Shown piece by piece: positions 24,701-34,814 of a stretch of DNA of 64,000 bases; position 1 is the stretch's first letter, and every line of letters begins with the position of its first letter. The notes below the pieces were generated by a model. The model was not told the DNA's origin, did not search any database, and saw nothing but the letters and a program-made list of their open reading frames with translations. Origin of the DNA: Triops longicaudatus (Eukaryota; Arthropoda; Branchiopoda; Notostraca; Triopsidae); the NCBI GenBank assembly GCA_022885665.1, contig JAGQDJ010000117.1:186001-250000 (forward strand). The letters run 5' to 3'. Position numbers and translations under genes: made by a program.

Positions 24701-27700
24701 TAAACCTCAGAAGACTGAGGAGCCATGAGGAAAAAGAGGGTCGCAAACCAATTTAGACTATTTCTAAAGAGGCTTTTCGGGGTCCATTTTTAAAGCGTGG
24801 GGGTGTTTCAAACCGCCGGAACAAAGGTTTTAATCGTTTCGCCCTTTTCTTTTCCTCTTTCAGCCTTCTGTCGTTACTTCTTTATGCCCAAGTTGAGATT
24901 TTTAAGGTTGAGGAAAAATCTCAGTCGGTTCTGTGCCGTTTTATTTTTCTTTTTTTTTCAGTTTTTTGGTTGGGAACGAAAAATGCATTCCAATCTGCTG
25001 AGTCGAGTCGTTCAGGCTTCCAACTGAGTAGGAAATGGCTAGCATGTAATTTCCCCAACTCCCTTGTTGGCAGAGTTAAAAGATGGCGAGGGCAAAAAAG
25101 TGGAGGGTTGTGGGTTATATAATAGCTATTACGGGCATGAAAAGATTAATTTTGTGGATGAAGGCGTTGACGTGTTGATGATAACAATAACTGGAGTCTT
25201 CACAACAGCTCAGCAGCATTCCACTTGTTTTGCGACAGCTTTTAGGAGCTTTTCAACGTTTGTTTATGTAGGGCTAACCTTCCTGAAATTTATTTTATTT
25301 TTGCGACAAACAAGTCGCTTTGTCGAAGGGGAAAGGACGACCGAAGCTCTAAGACTGTTAAACAGTTTAGAACGTGATGGAAAAATAACGACAGCTAATT
25401 TTAGTGCGTACAAGTTAAATGTGGTAGATTGGAGGTTCTTTGGATCTTTTGTCTTCCCAAGGGTGAAGAAGGTGGCGTAAGTTAAACTTCTAAAAAGACT
25501 TCCTTTTGCGCTGTTAGCTGATACTCTTCAGACTTGCGGGTTAACCCAGGCAAGTACTGAAAAGTTTTGAAAGGCGACAGGCTGTCTACGAGCACTAGAT
25601 TCGGGTTTCCCGTAGCCGACTTGAACCATGCACCCTCCCAAAAGTTCCAAGAGCCAAAGCATGCTGGTGCGGGTTTTATGCCAACATCCGAGGATCGAAT
25701 GCCACCTACGCTTTTTTTTCCTCACTCTTGACTATTAAAAACAAGCCTTTCCTTATATTCAAGTGGAAAATGGGAGTGTTGTCGAGTTTCTAATGGAGAC
25801 TTTCTTTTATACCGAATTTTAACCGTTAAAAAGCACTCTTTTTCGTTTTGTAGATTGGGATAAAACGGCCAGGTCAGTTCATAGAAAGCGAAAAAGCTCA
25901 TGTATTGAAAAAGTAGATATAAAGTTTCTGTTGCTTTTCGAGACTCGGAAGGTATTGAATTGGTCAGTATAATGTGTTCTTGGGTTGATGTGTGCGATGA
26001 TCGGATTTCGAGCTGGTGGAAAGAGGGAATCGGATTGGGGACTGAAAAGACCGATATTTGACTCCAGACATTGGATCAAAGCACGTAACGGTTGCTCTTT
26101 TTTCTTCCTTCCGCTCTTTTTTTCACAGCCCTTCACGTCGGATGTGTTACAGAATTGTATATTTAAAGAGCGGTGAAAGCATTTTTCAGCGCGATATGTG
26201 GTATGGGTTTGGAGGTTTTGACCGTTGATGTCAGCGTTATATAAAGACAATTGAATAGGATATGCAAAGGAGAGTCTCGATAGCACCACGATGAGGTCAA
26301 GTCGGTCACTGAAACTGTAAACTACGGAGAAGTGAAAAAGAGAAAAGACCGAAGGCTAATGTGTGTTGCTAAGGCTGCGCCTCGGCAATTAATCAGAGAG
26401 AAGGGAAAAAAGACTTGTAAGTAATCAACAGTTTTACTACTTTCCCGTGTAACTACGCAGCTTGCCAACTTGTTCCCTTTCCCAAGAGCCCAGAGCATCT
26501 CGAAAAAAGGCGAGTCAACAAGGAAAGGGTTGTGTCATCAAACAGTCGTGACCTTTACTTTGGAAACGTCCCTGAAGAGACTTGTGAGTAACCCAGACTC
26601 ACTGTATTTTTCAGAAGTAGTGTCAAGCTAACCTAAAAAAAAATATACATAGCTCCATAATTTTCTCTATTGCCTTTTTGGAGTGCCAGATATAAAATCT
26701 TGGAGTATCTACCCATTCTGGGTAGAACATTAACGAACAATCAACGTTGATTCGGAAGGGTCCAAGTGATGGAGTACTTGCAATAAGATTGGGTAGTTTT
26801 CCTTCATATTCTGTTTGGTCGAACGCTTCGCTGTCCCTGTGTCTTTCTCACCTTGCTTTTCCCGGCCCTATGGCTAGGGTGGTCGGCCTTTTCGTTTTAG
26901 CGACTCTCTCCCTTTTGTTTAACGCTTTGGAATTCCTGAGAAGATGCCCAAGAAGTTTGTTGGGGTTCCCAGGATCCTTTTGGGGCTCCTAGACTGCTTG
27001 GTGCCAAGGCAGGCGTGGCCCAGGTTTTTAGCCATGCAAAGCACGTAGCCGAAGGAACTAGCGACTTTGGCGGTGTAGAAAAGAGAGAAAGAAAGGGAGA
27101 AGAGAGAGAACCTGATGACGTAGAAAGTAGTTATTAGTTCGGTTTGCTGGAGTTGGCTCAGTCAGTTATAAAGTAAGGTTTTCACAGCATCTCGGCTGGC
27201 GGAGTTGAGAGATGAAATATTAAACAGTGATAAAAGCCGGCCAAAAGAAAAAGGTGCAAGTGCGAAAGTAGTGAATAGTGATACTCAAGCAGAAACCTAA
27301 AATAAGTTGAGTGAGAAAACGGAACAAGGGAGAGAGGAAGGTAGAGCTGGGAGGGCAGGGACCGAAGAAAAAGGGGGGAATCTGAGAAACCAGAGAGGAC
27401 TAGTCCAGTTTGACTGGCCAAAAAGACCCCAAGAGACAAGCCCAAGCTTTTAAAGGTCCTGGGCTTTGGAGTTTGAGAGAGAAGGGGGGTTTCTTAGTGG
27501 TTGCTAGTGCTGCAGTGATAGAAACATTCCCCTAGCAAGCACACAGGTCGGTAGTAGTCGAGTCTACGGACATCTGGCAGAAAATTACAGGTGTTGATCG
27601 TCGTGATTGCTGCGGAAGAATTTATCCAAGTCATTCCTGAAACTCGTTTGGAGAATTTGTGTGTGTGGATAAGACGTTTAGGTGTATGTGGATTAGAAAC

Positions 27701-27708
27701 TGTTTTAC
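15779..27708. other. Presumed ~12 kb intron of the E-protein gene
   Basis: Apart from the small candidate exon at 17589, I see no conserved coding sequence. Scattered reading frames up to ~138 codons (for example 25064-25480) have no recognisable motif and no matching splice context. The stretch from 27.0 kb to the ATG at 27709 would be the leader and promoter of the exon starting there. Confidence 0.5.
17589..17643 (+). CDS. Candidate small internal exon
   Basis: A 55-nt segment between acceptor gtttattttcag and donor gtaagt. Entered in phase 0 it reads SNFGGGLHGILIS and more, without a stop, and leaves in phase 1. Phase 0 entry is compatible with the exons ending at 7532 and 15778. Its exit suits the possible acceptor inside the 27709 exon. 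This rests on splice signals only. Confidence 0.25.
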
Positions 27709-28194
27709 ATGCCAGGCGCCGAGAGTAGGATGACAATTGGGCCGAAACGAGGTCCAGCACCGCCAAACGTGACTGTAGGATCTTGGTCGGGACCACCGAA
27801 CATGTATTACTCTGGAGTTATGGTTGGAACTCGGGCGGTGACGGGGCATGGAAACGGTAATGGGCTTGTGCCATTTCCCGCGAGTTCGGCGGGAGCGAGT
27901 GGCAATACGCTGGATGTGTATTCTTCGCGAATACCGCCGCTGGTCGGACATGTGGCACGACTTGACACGCATACGAATGTTAGCACTGCCCCGTCCGTGA
28001 GCGGCAATGCTAATATGAACATCGCATTCTTGGCGCGTCGTCGAAATCCGCATTGGCAGGCCACACTAAGTCATGGCAGTGCGGGATCAACAGCATCACC
28101 GACTTCGCCGCATAGCGCGAGTAGCACTCCTTCGGGGATCTTAACGCCCAGCCCTAGCCCAGCTCCTGTTCGGAGCCCCTTGTCAGTAAACGTG
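27709..28194 (+). CDS. da: E-protein alternative first coding exon or internal exon
   Basis: Open from ATG 27709 to a gtaaga donor at 28195, ending in phase 0, which fits the conserved exon at 29330. It encodes 162 residues rich in Gly, Pro, Ser and Thr, including [11 protein letters not shown] and a Ser/Pro run near the end. An in-frame TAG lies 15 nt upstream of the ATG, so if transcription starts nearby this is a first exon with its own promoter. Alternatively a weak acceptor (catgccag) after 27716 would make it internal with a phase-1 entry. In vertebrate TCF12 and TCF4 a short-isoform first exon splices into the equivalent downstream exon. Confidence 0.75.
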
Positions 28195-31100
28195 GTAAGA
28201 TTCAATTCTAAAAGAATCAACAAGAACCATGCCACTGGTTTGCTTGGGAGGTTTTCAAGTTGACAGTAAGAATGATTATGAGAACAATAATGCGAAGTTG
28301 CGTGCACGTAGAAAATTTTCGTTGAAAGCTGTCTGCCAAGATAGCAGTTATTGGTATAGGCAAAAGACACCTTGCCTCTTAGGTTACATGTTCTCATGCG
28401 GTTTAACTGGAGATCTTGTAAAACGTTCGTGCGAAATCACTTCTGAACACGCAAACTGAGATTTTTTATACAGAGGAAGAGCTGAACAAGCAATTTTGTT
28501 GTTGGTATTCATAAGAAAGGAACGCTATGGGAAATGTTGGAAGTTCAGAAGCAAGAAAACTTGTTGAGTGGCATTCTAGGGATGCGTTGTTTTGTCCTCT
28601 GTAAGAATGGTCGACATATTGCGCAGTGCGAAGCTATGTGGTGGTAGTTGGAAGAACCTATTTCGGAAGAAAGAAAAGAAGCTTCAGGAAAAGCTATAGA
28701 CAAGAGCACAGTAGGATTTGGCAAGAAACATGTGTTATTTTTGGTTTCGAAGACACTCCTCATCTCCATCTTTTTAACAGGATAGGGGTTTTTGTGAGAA
28801 ATAAACGATTGTTGTTTAATTCTTACGAATATTTCAAAAATGAAGAACTTAGTGTGACGGTCGCTTTTTGATGGGGATAAGGAAGGGAAGGAATGAAGCG
28901 CGGCTATTTTTGTCCCGGGAAGTCTCCCTTCACGTCTTGAATTACTGGCGAGGGGAGAAAATCACATGCCCACGCATATTAAGACCGTAATATGTGTTGC
29001 TTGTACCAAGCCCTCAATTTCCAACGAAGGTCCTGAAGTCTCAGATTACGGAGCTAACGTGACCGAGACCTGGGGAAACGGCTAATGAGCCGAGTGCGTG
29101 ACACGAAGCGCTCACCAAATTAATCTAGTCTGACAGGCCCTCTTCTGTCAAAAGACTTCCAAGAACGAGAAATTCACCCAGTAGAAACCCTGGTTGCATT
29201 CCTCGTTAACTGGCACTAATTCTCTGTTTGTTTTGGGGGTTACTGGTGTCCTTTTTTATTTTTGTTTCTTTTTGTGTGACGTCGCTGGCTGAAGTCACTA
29301 ATCGTTTTGGTTTCTTTGTTTATTTGCAGTATGGAACAGACGATTTCGGTCAAGAAACCTCCCCTCGTTATACCTCTCCAAAGCCTGGAGGAATTTATGG
29401 CGACAATTATTTTATGGGTAAGCACTATAAAATATTAATAACCGCACTCCAAGTAGAGGGAGGAGTATAAGAATACGTGATACAGACACGAATCTAGCCC
29501 GAATCTCTCTACTATGACGCACTTGTGGGAAAATGGGGCTTTTATAGTCACCTGTTCGCGGCCTGCTGCTGCGGTTATCATAGCGAATGATGGCTATCGC
29601 CCCCAAGACGTTATTAATTTGGACTTTGGGTTTTGCATAACTTTGCAGGCGATGGCAATCATGGTGGCGATCCTTGGTCGTCTGGAAGTCAGATGCAGGC
29701 GCCTTATGGGTACAGTTCCAACATTCCCGCTGGCTCCTCCCTGATGAATAATCCCGGTCCTTATCCTGGCCAGGGCCCAGGCCCTCATGGCAACGGCATG
29801 CAGCTTCCTCCTCTTCCCCTGGCCCATGAGATGCCAATGGGCTACGTCCATCCTCACAGCGGGCAAGGTGCTCCGCACAACGCCCTTTCGCCGAATCAAG
29901 ACGATGCGTTACTCCAGCCCTCTGCCTTGCCGCCCATGTCCACTTTCCGTAATGTAGCAGCTTCAGCGGCAACCATCGCCACCGCCGCTGCACCCGGGCA
30001 CATGGGTCCGCCTACTGCTTCGCCTTTGTATAATCACAGCCCTAGCATGGCAGGAGGGCCGAGCCAAACGGGAGACGCCTTAGGCAAAGCTTTAGCATCG
30101 GTAAAAGTCCTACTAATGTGTAGAAATATCTGCTGGAAATGTAAAACTTAATATAAATTAATATTTTGTATTATAGATCTATTCTACAGACCAAAGTGGT
30201 AGCAGCTATAGTTCTAACCCTGCCACGCCTGTATCATCACCGCCGCCCTTGACGTCGTTAACGGGGCCTGCAGCACAATGGCAGGGACCTGCCGTCTCTA
30301 GTACCAACTCACCACAATTTGGGGACCGAAATATGCATATGGTGGTAAGAATGTCGATGATCTTTTATTTGAAGTTAAGAACTAGCCAAGGTTTTCATTG
30401 TCGCGGTTCCGTGAGGAAACGCGACCCAGGGTTCATTTTAACTGTGATAAGAAGTTTTGTGTTTAGCTTAAATTCTGCACCGTGTAGTTTTTTGTGTGTT
30501 TTTTTGCCGTGTGTTATGTCTGCTTTGCATGTTTTGATGGTGCGTGAATTTATTTGTTGTGTTTTGCACGCCATAGAACCGTATGCCTGAACAAGAAAGA
30601 CTGGACGACGCTATTGGCATCCTGAGAAACCAAGCTGAGGTATGAGTTGTCACGTCGTTTTCGTTTTACACGTTAACAGTTTTCTTAAAATTATGCTTTG
30701 GGCACGAGCTTTGAGGTAGTTTGGGAGAAAAGAATTGCAGAGCGACTTTTTGCATGTCGGGGGCTGAGATGTGAAAAACACGTTTACCTATTTTTTTCAT
30801 TTTTTCATTGTGCAGGGTACAAGAATGGAAGAGCGCTTAGATGATGCTATCAATGTTTTGCGAAACCACGCAGAGCCCCAAATACATCCACATCACACCA
30901 ACGGTATGATGCCCTATCCTCCGATGGATCATATGGTAAATCTTGTATATTTTCTTACGTTCGATTCGTTATTGATACATGTTTTCGCTATAAAGTCACA
31001 GGGAGTCCATCCTGTTACTAGTAGTGTGGGCAATGGTTCTTATCTGGGTGTACCAAATTCTCAAGAACCAGCCATGCCTGAAGTGCCCCTTAAAGGGGAA

Positions 31101-32812
31101 CCGAGTACCACGACCACTTACACGGCCAAAAGCAGTAAGTAAAAATGGTGGTTGTTATCTTTACAATGGTTATTAACTTGGCTTTTACGATACTTTGTAG
31201 AAAAACGCAAAGAGGCTCCAGATAGTAGCGATAGCAAAGATCTTTCCCTAGCCGGTCCCCTCACACCGTCCACGCCAGCAACGCCAACTTCATCGTCACA
31301 TGGCCAAAAAGGGTCCAAGCGATCTCGAAGGTAGTGCGTACCTATCGCCTCTATGTTACGTTTTTTATTGTGCTAGTACTTTTGCCTGATGCTACACTTT
31401 TGTGTTGTGACTTTAAGTTTGCAAGAACACGGGTTAACATTTTGTTCTTTTATCTATTTTCACGCTGGCTCTCCAGTGGAGATGAAGATGATTGCAGCGA
31501 TCCTGTTGTTAAAGTGGTCCGAGAAAAGGAAAGAAGACAAGCCAATAACGCAAGAGAACGGTAAGTTTTTCGTTTATTTATATATTTATTAACGTTATTT
31601 TCAATATGCCGAGTTCTCAGAAGAGAGCGAACATTAGATTTGTAGTAGATGCACATCGACCTTGTGATTTTTTTCTTATTCCTTTAAAATGATGCGCTAT
31701 AACTGTGAATTTGATAATCGGTCAGTGTTCGAGTACGAGACATCAATGAAGCGTTTAAAGAATTGGGACGTATGTGCATGATGCATATGGCAGAAGATAA
31801 GGCCCAGACAAAACTGTCGGTGCTAGATGCGGCCGTCAAAGTGATTACGGCTTTAGAACAACGTGTACGAGGTGAGAACCCTGGGACTGTCCCAATAATG
31901 GCTCTTTTTTTCTCTTCCTTTTCTTCCGACCTTTTTCCTGAACTTGACCCCTCATGTCTCGTTCCCTTCCATTTACCCTGATTTATCCACCCTTACACGG
32001 GTACGCCCTCCATACCCGGTCCATTCCCAACTCACAGGATCCGTATCCGTGACATCAACGAAGCGCTCAAGGAACTGGGCCGCATGTGTATGCAGCATCT
32101 CAAATCGGATAAACCGCAAACCAAACTGGGCATCCTCAACATGGCCGTAGAGGTCATCATGCAGTTGGAACAGCAAGTCAGAGGTACCTTTAACCCTTTT
32201 GTCAAAATACCCCGTCTCCTCGGCGTATCCCTTGACTTCAAATATCATACCTCCCCTTACACCGTGCCAAACCTCTTTTCCACACCCTTGAACAATCTCA
32301 TCCCAGACTGGCTATTCCTTGAGTGCTTCGGGGATTGGGGGAGTCCGCACACGCAAGATAAAAATAAGTTTCTTTCGGCAAAAATAAGTCAGTTAATGCT
32401 TTTAATCGACTTGCTCCTATTTGTAGACTGGCTACATGCATACTTGGCTGATAAGCAATGGTTTGTGTGAAAAGAAAGGTGCCGTTTCCGGCTTGTCATC
32501 TCCCCCCATCCTTGACTGCTCTCTTATTTTTCTCCTGCTTTCTTGTTTACTTCTTTCCTTCTTTGTAAGATGTTATGTCGCATTATACTAATGGAATGTT
32601 TATCTCTTTTAGAGCGTAACTTGAACCCCAAAGCGGCTTGTCTGAAGCGACGGGAAGAAGAAAAAGCCGACGAAAGCGTTAATGTAGCCATGGGAGGAGT
32701 GGCGAACGCCAAGATGGGTACTCCTCACCATTTGGGACCTCCCCCACCAATGATTCCGTTTGGCTCAATGGGACAGGGACCCCAAGGACCTCTTCAACAT
32801 GGCCCACAGTGA
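27709..32812 (+). CDS. da: E-protein class I bHLH transcription factor (core exons)
   Basis: E-proteins are nuclear factors that bind E-boxes as homodimers or as partners of tissue-specific bHLH proteins. Core exons: 27709-28194, 29330-29417, 29649-30100, 30177-30344, optional 30577-30639, 30816-30935, 31002-31134, 31201-31330, 31477-31560, then 31726-31871 OR 32038-32183, then 32613-32812 (TGA). All junctions are GT-AG and the phases agree, giving 668 aa, or 689 with the optional exon. Family landmarks in order: a YTSPKPG stretch, a [13 protein letters not shown] block (AD2 region), [15 protein letters not shown] helix, KKRKE nuclear-localisation type motif, basic region [13 protein letters not shown], helix-loop-helix, and the family-specific tail [18 protein letters not shown]. 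The [10 protein letters not shown] block resembles vertebrate TCF4/TCF12 more than fly Daughterless. The upstream start is uncertain (see N-terminal exons). Family assignment is near certain; isoform structure is inferred. Confidence 0.95.
29330..29417 (+). CDS. da: E-protein conserved exon (SPKPG motif)
   Basis: An 88-nt exon with acceptor tttatttgcag and donor gtaagc, phase 0 in and phase 1 out. It reads [20 protein letters not shown], then GDNYFM. It aligns with the vertebrate DDF..ESPSYPSPKP segment. All candidate N-terminal exons that end in phase 0 (7532, 15778, 28194) can join here in frame. Confidence 0.9.
29649..30100 (+). CDS. da: E-protein long middle exon ending in [10 protein letters not shown]
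   Basis: A 452-nt exon entered in phase 1 and left in phase 0. It starts [15 protein letters not shown], equivalent to the vertebrate DG.H...DLWSSS segment. It then runs through a Pro/His/Met-rich region, LPPMSTFR, and [13 protein letters not shown]. The donor is gtaaaag. It is disordered activation-domain sequence between two conserved landmarks. Confidence 0.92.
30177..30344 (+). CDS. da: E-protein AD2 exon (IYSTDQ...[12 protein letters not shown])
   Basis: A 168-nt phase-0 exon with acceptor attatag and donor gtaaga. It continues the ALAS|IYS junction and contains [16 protein letters not shown], matching the vertebrate SSNPSTPVGSP block. An intron of only 76 nt separates it from the previous exon. 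Confidence 0.92.
30577..30639 (+). CDS. da: Optional loop-helix exon A of the E-protein
   Basis: A 63-nt exon, phase 0 at both ends, with acceptor ccatag and donor gtatga. It encodes 21 residues containing [15 protein letters not shown]. It is a shorter relative of the next exon, which has [15 protein letters not shown]. Both are phase 0, so it can be included or skipped without changing the frame. Its position, between the AD2 block and the main loop-helix, matches the optional 'ankyrin-like' helix exon of vertebrate TCF12 (HEB beta form), as I remember it. Confidence 0.82.
30816..30935 (+). CDS. da: Main loop-helix exon B of the E-protein
   Basis: A 120-nt phase-0 exon with acceptor ttgtgcag and donor gtaaat. 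It encodes [20 protein letters not shown] followed by a His/Pro-rich stretch. The [15 protein letters not shown] core is conserved between Daughterless and the vertebrate E-proteins, where it is part of the loop-helix activation region AD2. Exon A directly upstream is its partial duplicate. Confidence 0.92.
31002..31134 (+). CDS. da: E-protein linker exon
   Basis: A 133-nt exon with acceptor gtcacag and donor gtaagt, phase 0 in and phase 1 out. It encodes a low-complexity linker between the loop-helix region and the nuclear-localisation stretch. It contains [10 protein letters not shown], a sequence of the KxEP type that could be a SUMO acceptor (inference). Confidence 0.85.
31201..31330 (+). 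CDS. da: E-protein nuclear-localisation exon
   Basis: A 130-nt exon with acceptor ttgtag and donor gtagtg. It starts [14 protein letters not shown] and ends [10 protein letters not shown], so it is bracketed by two basic clusters. Daughterless carries the same KKRKE start and K.PRR end. It leaves in phase 2. Confidence 0.87.
31477..31560 (+). CDS. da: E-protein basic-region exon
   Basis: An 84-nt exon with acceptor ctctccag and donor gtaagt. It encodes an acidic lead ([10 protein letters not shown]), then [14 protein letters not shown]. The ERRxANNARER part holds the Glu and Arg residues that contact CAnnTG. Because this exon is shared, swapping the two downstream exons should change dimerisation more than basic DNA contact. 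Confidence 0.94.
31726..31871 (+). CDS. da: bHLH exon alpha (E47-like alternative helix-loop-helix exon)
   Basis: This 146-nt exon encodes helix 1, loop and helix 2 of the E-protein after the shared basic region. It begins in phase 2 (completing CG|T Arg) and ends in phase 1. Helix 1 reads [17 protein letters not shown] and the loop is [10 protein letters not shown]. It is the same length as exon beta 166 nt downstream, and the two share 32 of 48 residues. The loop is more acidic (AEDK against KSDK). Helix 2 is divergent ([15 protein letters not shown]). Because both exons have identical end phases, splicing one onto the other shifts the frame, so a functional mRNA should contain only one. 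The start of the exon resembles vertebrate E47, from memory. It is intact, so a pseudo-exon is unlikely. Confidence 0.92.
32038..32183 (+). CDS. da: bHLH exon beta (Daughterless-like helix-loop-helix exon)
   Basis: This is the second 146-nt bHLH exon, with acceptor ctcacag and donor gtacct. It encodes [17 protein letters not shown], then the loop [11 protein letters not shown], then [18 protein letters not shown]. From memory it is nearly the insect Daughterless sequence, so this is probably the ancestral or constitutive version. It joins from phase 2 and leaves in phase 1 into the conserved tail exon at 32613. It would replace exon alpha, since including both would break the frame. Confidence 0.94.
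32613..32812 (+). CDS. da: E-protein terminal coding exon
   Basis: A 200-nt coding part with acceptor atctcttttag, entered in phase 1 and ending in TGA at 32810-32812. It starts [20 protein letters not shown], the hallmark E-protein tail after helix 2. A Gly/Pro/Met-rich end ([18 protein letters not shown]) follows. The 3' UTR then runs to the likely poly(A) signal near 34128. Confidence 0.95.
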
Positions 32813-34127
32813 AAAGTCCGCCAAAAGCGGAGAATCGTTTGATTCTGTACTAATCGACAATGGAGAAAAAGGTGTAATCGCGCTCATTCAGCATCAACCA
32901 AATCATTGATACTAGAGAAACAGTCCATTCTTTTACCGGCATGATATTGTGGTATGCGGAGTGCTCTTTCTTCCAAGGGACGTCTATGTGATCTGTTTCA
33001 AGAAGTGACGGTGGAACACGGAACGCTATTGTAAGCCGTAAAGATAAAACTATGCAGGAGGCGATTGAGGCACGCGTGAACTTTTTTTTAAAAGAAAGTT
33101 CAGAGTATCATGAACTTCTAACGCCAGCTTGAATGTGAGGAGCAGCGAATGTGAGAGAAATTATGGACAAAGGCCGGGCATATGTACAGCTATTGGTAGT
33201 AACTCCCTTGTTTACCCCCCTTTACGTGGTTTCCTCTCCGGTTTGTTTTTCATTGTTTGTGCTCTCTTTGTACTTCAATTTTTGTGTTTTCCTTTGATGA
33301 TACTTTCCTTCGTTGCCGATAGTTTTAGTACGATAGGTTTACAAAAGGTATAAATTAGGTTCTTTATAGGGTAGGAAGTCTAAAAGTAACCTGATGCAAC
33401 ACTGCAAAACCGTTTTCAAATAGATCTTTCTTGTATCCCCGTTATATAGCCAACGCAAACGGTTCTTCCCGAAAAATAAGAATAATATGAATAACTGCTG
33501 TTGCAGCTCAGCAGGAGAAATTTTTCGCATCTGGGCAGATTATTTGGCAACCACAGCGGTTTGTTCGTAAAGTGTGAAAACCAGCGTGCCTTGGCAGTTG
33601 CGAACTACATGCTACATATCTTTTTCTGAAGAATGACAGGACATATCAAGAACCCTTTTTTCCGGCATTATGTGAAACACTGACTAAAAAGCCTCTTGCA
33701 GATGCTAATTTTTTCATCAATTAGTTTTTCCCTCCTTTTTTTCGCTGGTGATCTCACTGCCCTATGGTTTTTGTCTCTTTCGCTAAATTCCTGGCGTCCA
33801 TACTTTCCTTCTTTTTTTTATAGTGCAGGTAATCTGTAGCTTTAATTTTTTTAAAAACAAAAAGATGAAAGTCTCTTGTTGGAAATCCAAAAGGAGCGAC
33901 TGCTGATGCGCGTCTTGTGGTTGTTGGAGGTTATTATTATTACTTTTTGAGATATGAAGAGACGTATGGGTTGGGGCTGTATGGCAAATATGAGGTAAAT
34001 ATGCAGCAGTAATTTTAAAAGAAAACGAAAACATGACAAAAATGTCCTTCGATATCCATGAAGTTATTCATGATTTGCATACTTTTAAAAAATACCATTT
34101 GCGTCATGACGTCTTGTAGAATGAAAA

Positions 34128-34133
34128 AATAAA
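34128..34133 (+). promoter_or_regulatory. Poly(A) signal AATAAA, likely for the E-protein gene
   Basis: A canonical hexamer 1.3 kb after the E-protein stop codon, on the same strand. No gene on this strand lies between. Confidence 0.45.
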
Positions 34134-34446
34134 CGTGCCATTTTTCAACAGAAACGCGACAGTTTTCTATATAAGTCATGATTTCTTTTAACTACCATTA
34201 TAGCGTTGCCAAAAGCTGTGATGCCTCAGTATCGTATAACTGCCGTATGGATCAAGTGCTTCGTGCACACAAGAGATCAAAAGAAAGAAATTATTTCACA
34301 AGCAAGAAATCGAGCCTATGATTGGGTTCCCCAGCCCAAACCACGCCCATGGACCAACCAGTGGCTTGTTTAACCTAAGTTTAGAAGGGCCTACGACATG
34401 ACCTAATTGTGGTTCTGCACACAAAAACTGCCGTTCGTCGTACGGT

Positions 34447-34490
34447 ATTTTATTATTATTATTATTATTTCCATTATTATTATTTTATTT
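34447..34490 (+). repeat. (ATT)n microsatellite
   Basis: Two adjacent ATT arrays interrupted by 'cc', just downstream of the E-protein gene. Confidence 0.9.
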
Positions 34491-34814
34491 TTTTTAGTGC
34501 CCATCGATGTCACAAGGGCTGCACATAAGAGTAACAAGGAAGAGAGTCAATTTCCGTGTAGGCTTATATGGCTTATAAAAATAACTCAATATTTGTTTAT
34601 GGTTCGAAAGCTCGTTGTCTAATGAAGTTTTACCTTCCTTTCTAATTTGGCGGATCCTCATATTTATTTTATTATTTTTTAATTAAAATAGTGAGTTCGA
34701 GTGTAGGTAAGCTAATTTTTCTGCCTGACCATGTAAAAGATATTGAAGGATTGGAAGCGAATGTCCAAAAGTTACCGCTAATGGCATGGGTAAGACCCTT
34801 TTTTACATGTTTTC

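Noticed and set aside
25064..25480. A 138-codon plus-strand open frame
   Set aside because: No recognisable motif, no fitting splice sites, and within the length expected by chance for this much sequence.
29412..29993. A 193-codon minus-strand open frame opposite the E-protein middle exon
   Set aside because: It is the antisense shadow of a well-supported coding exon with E-protein landmarks; no family match on the minus strand.
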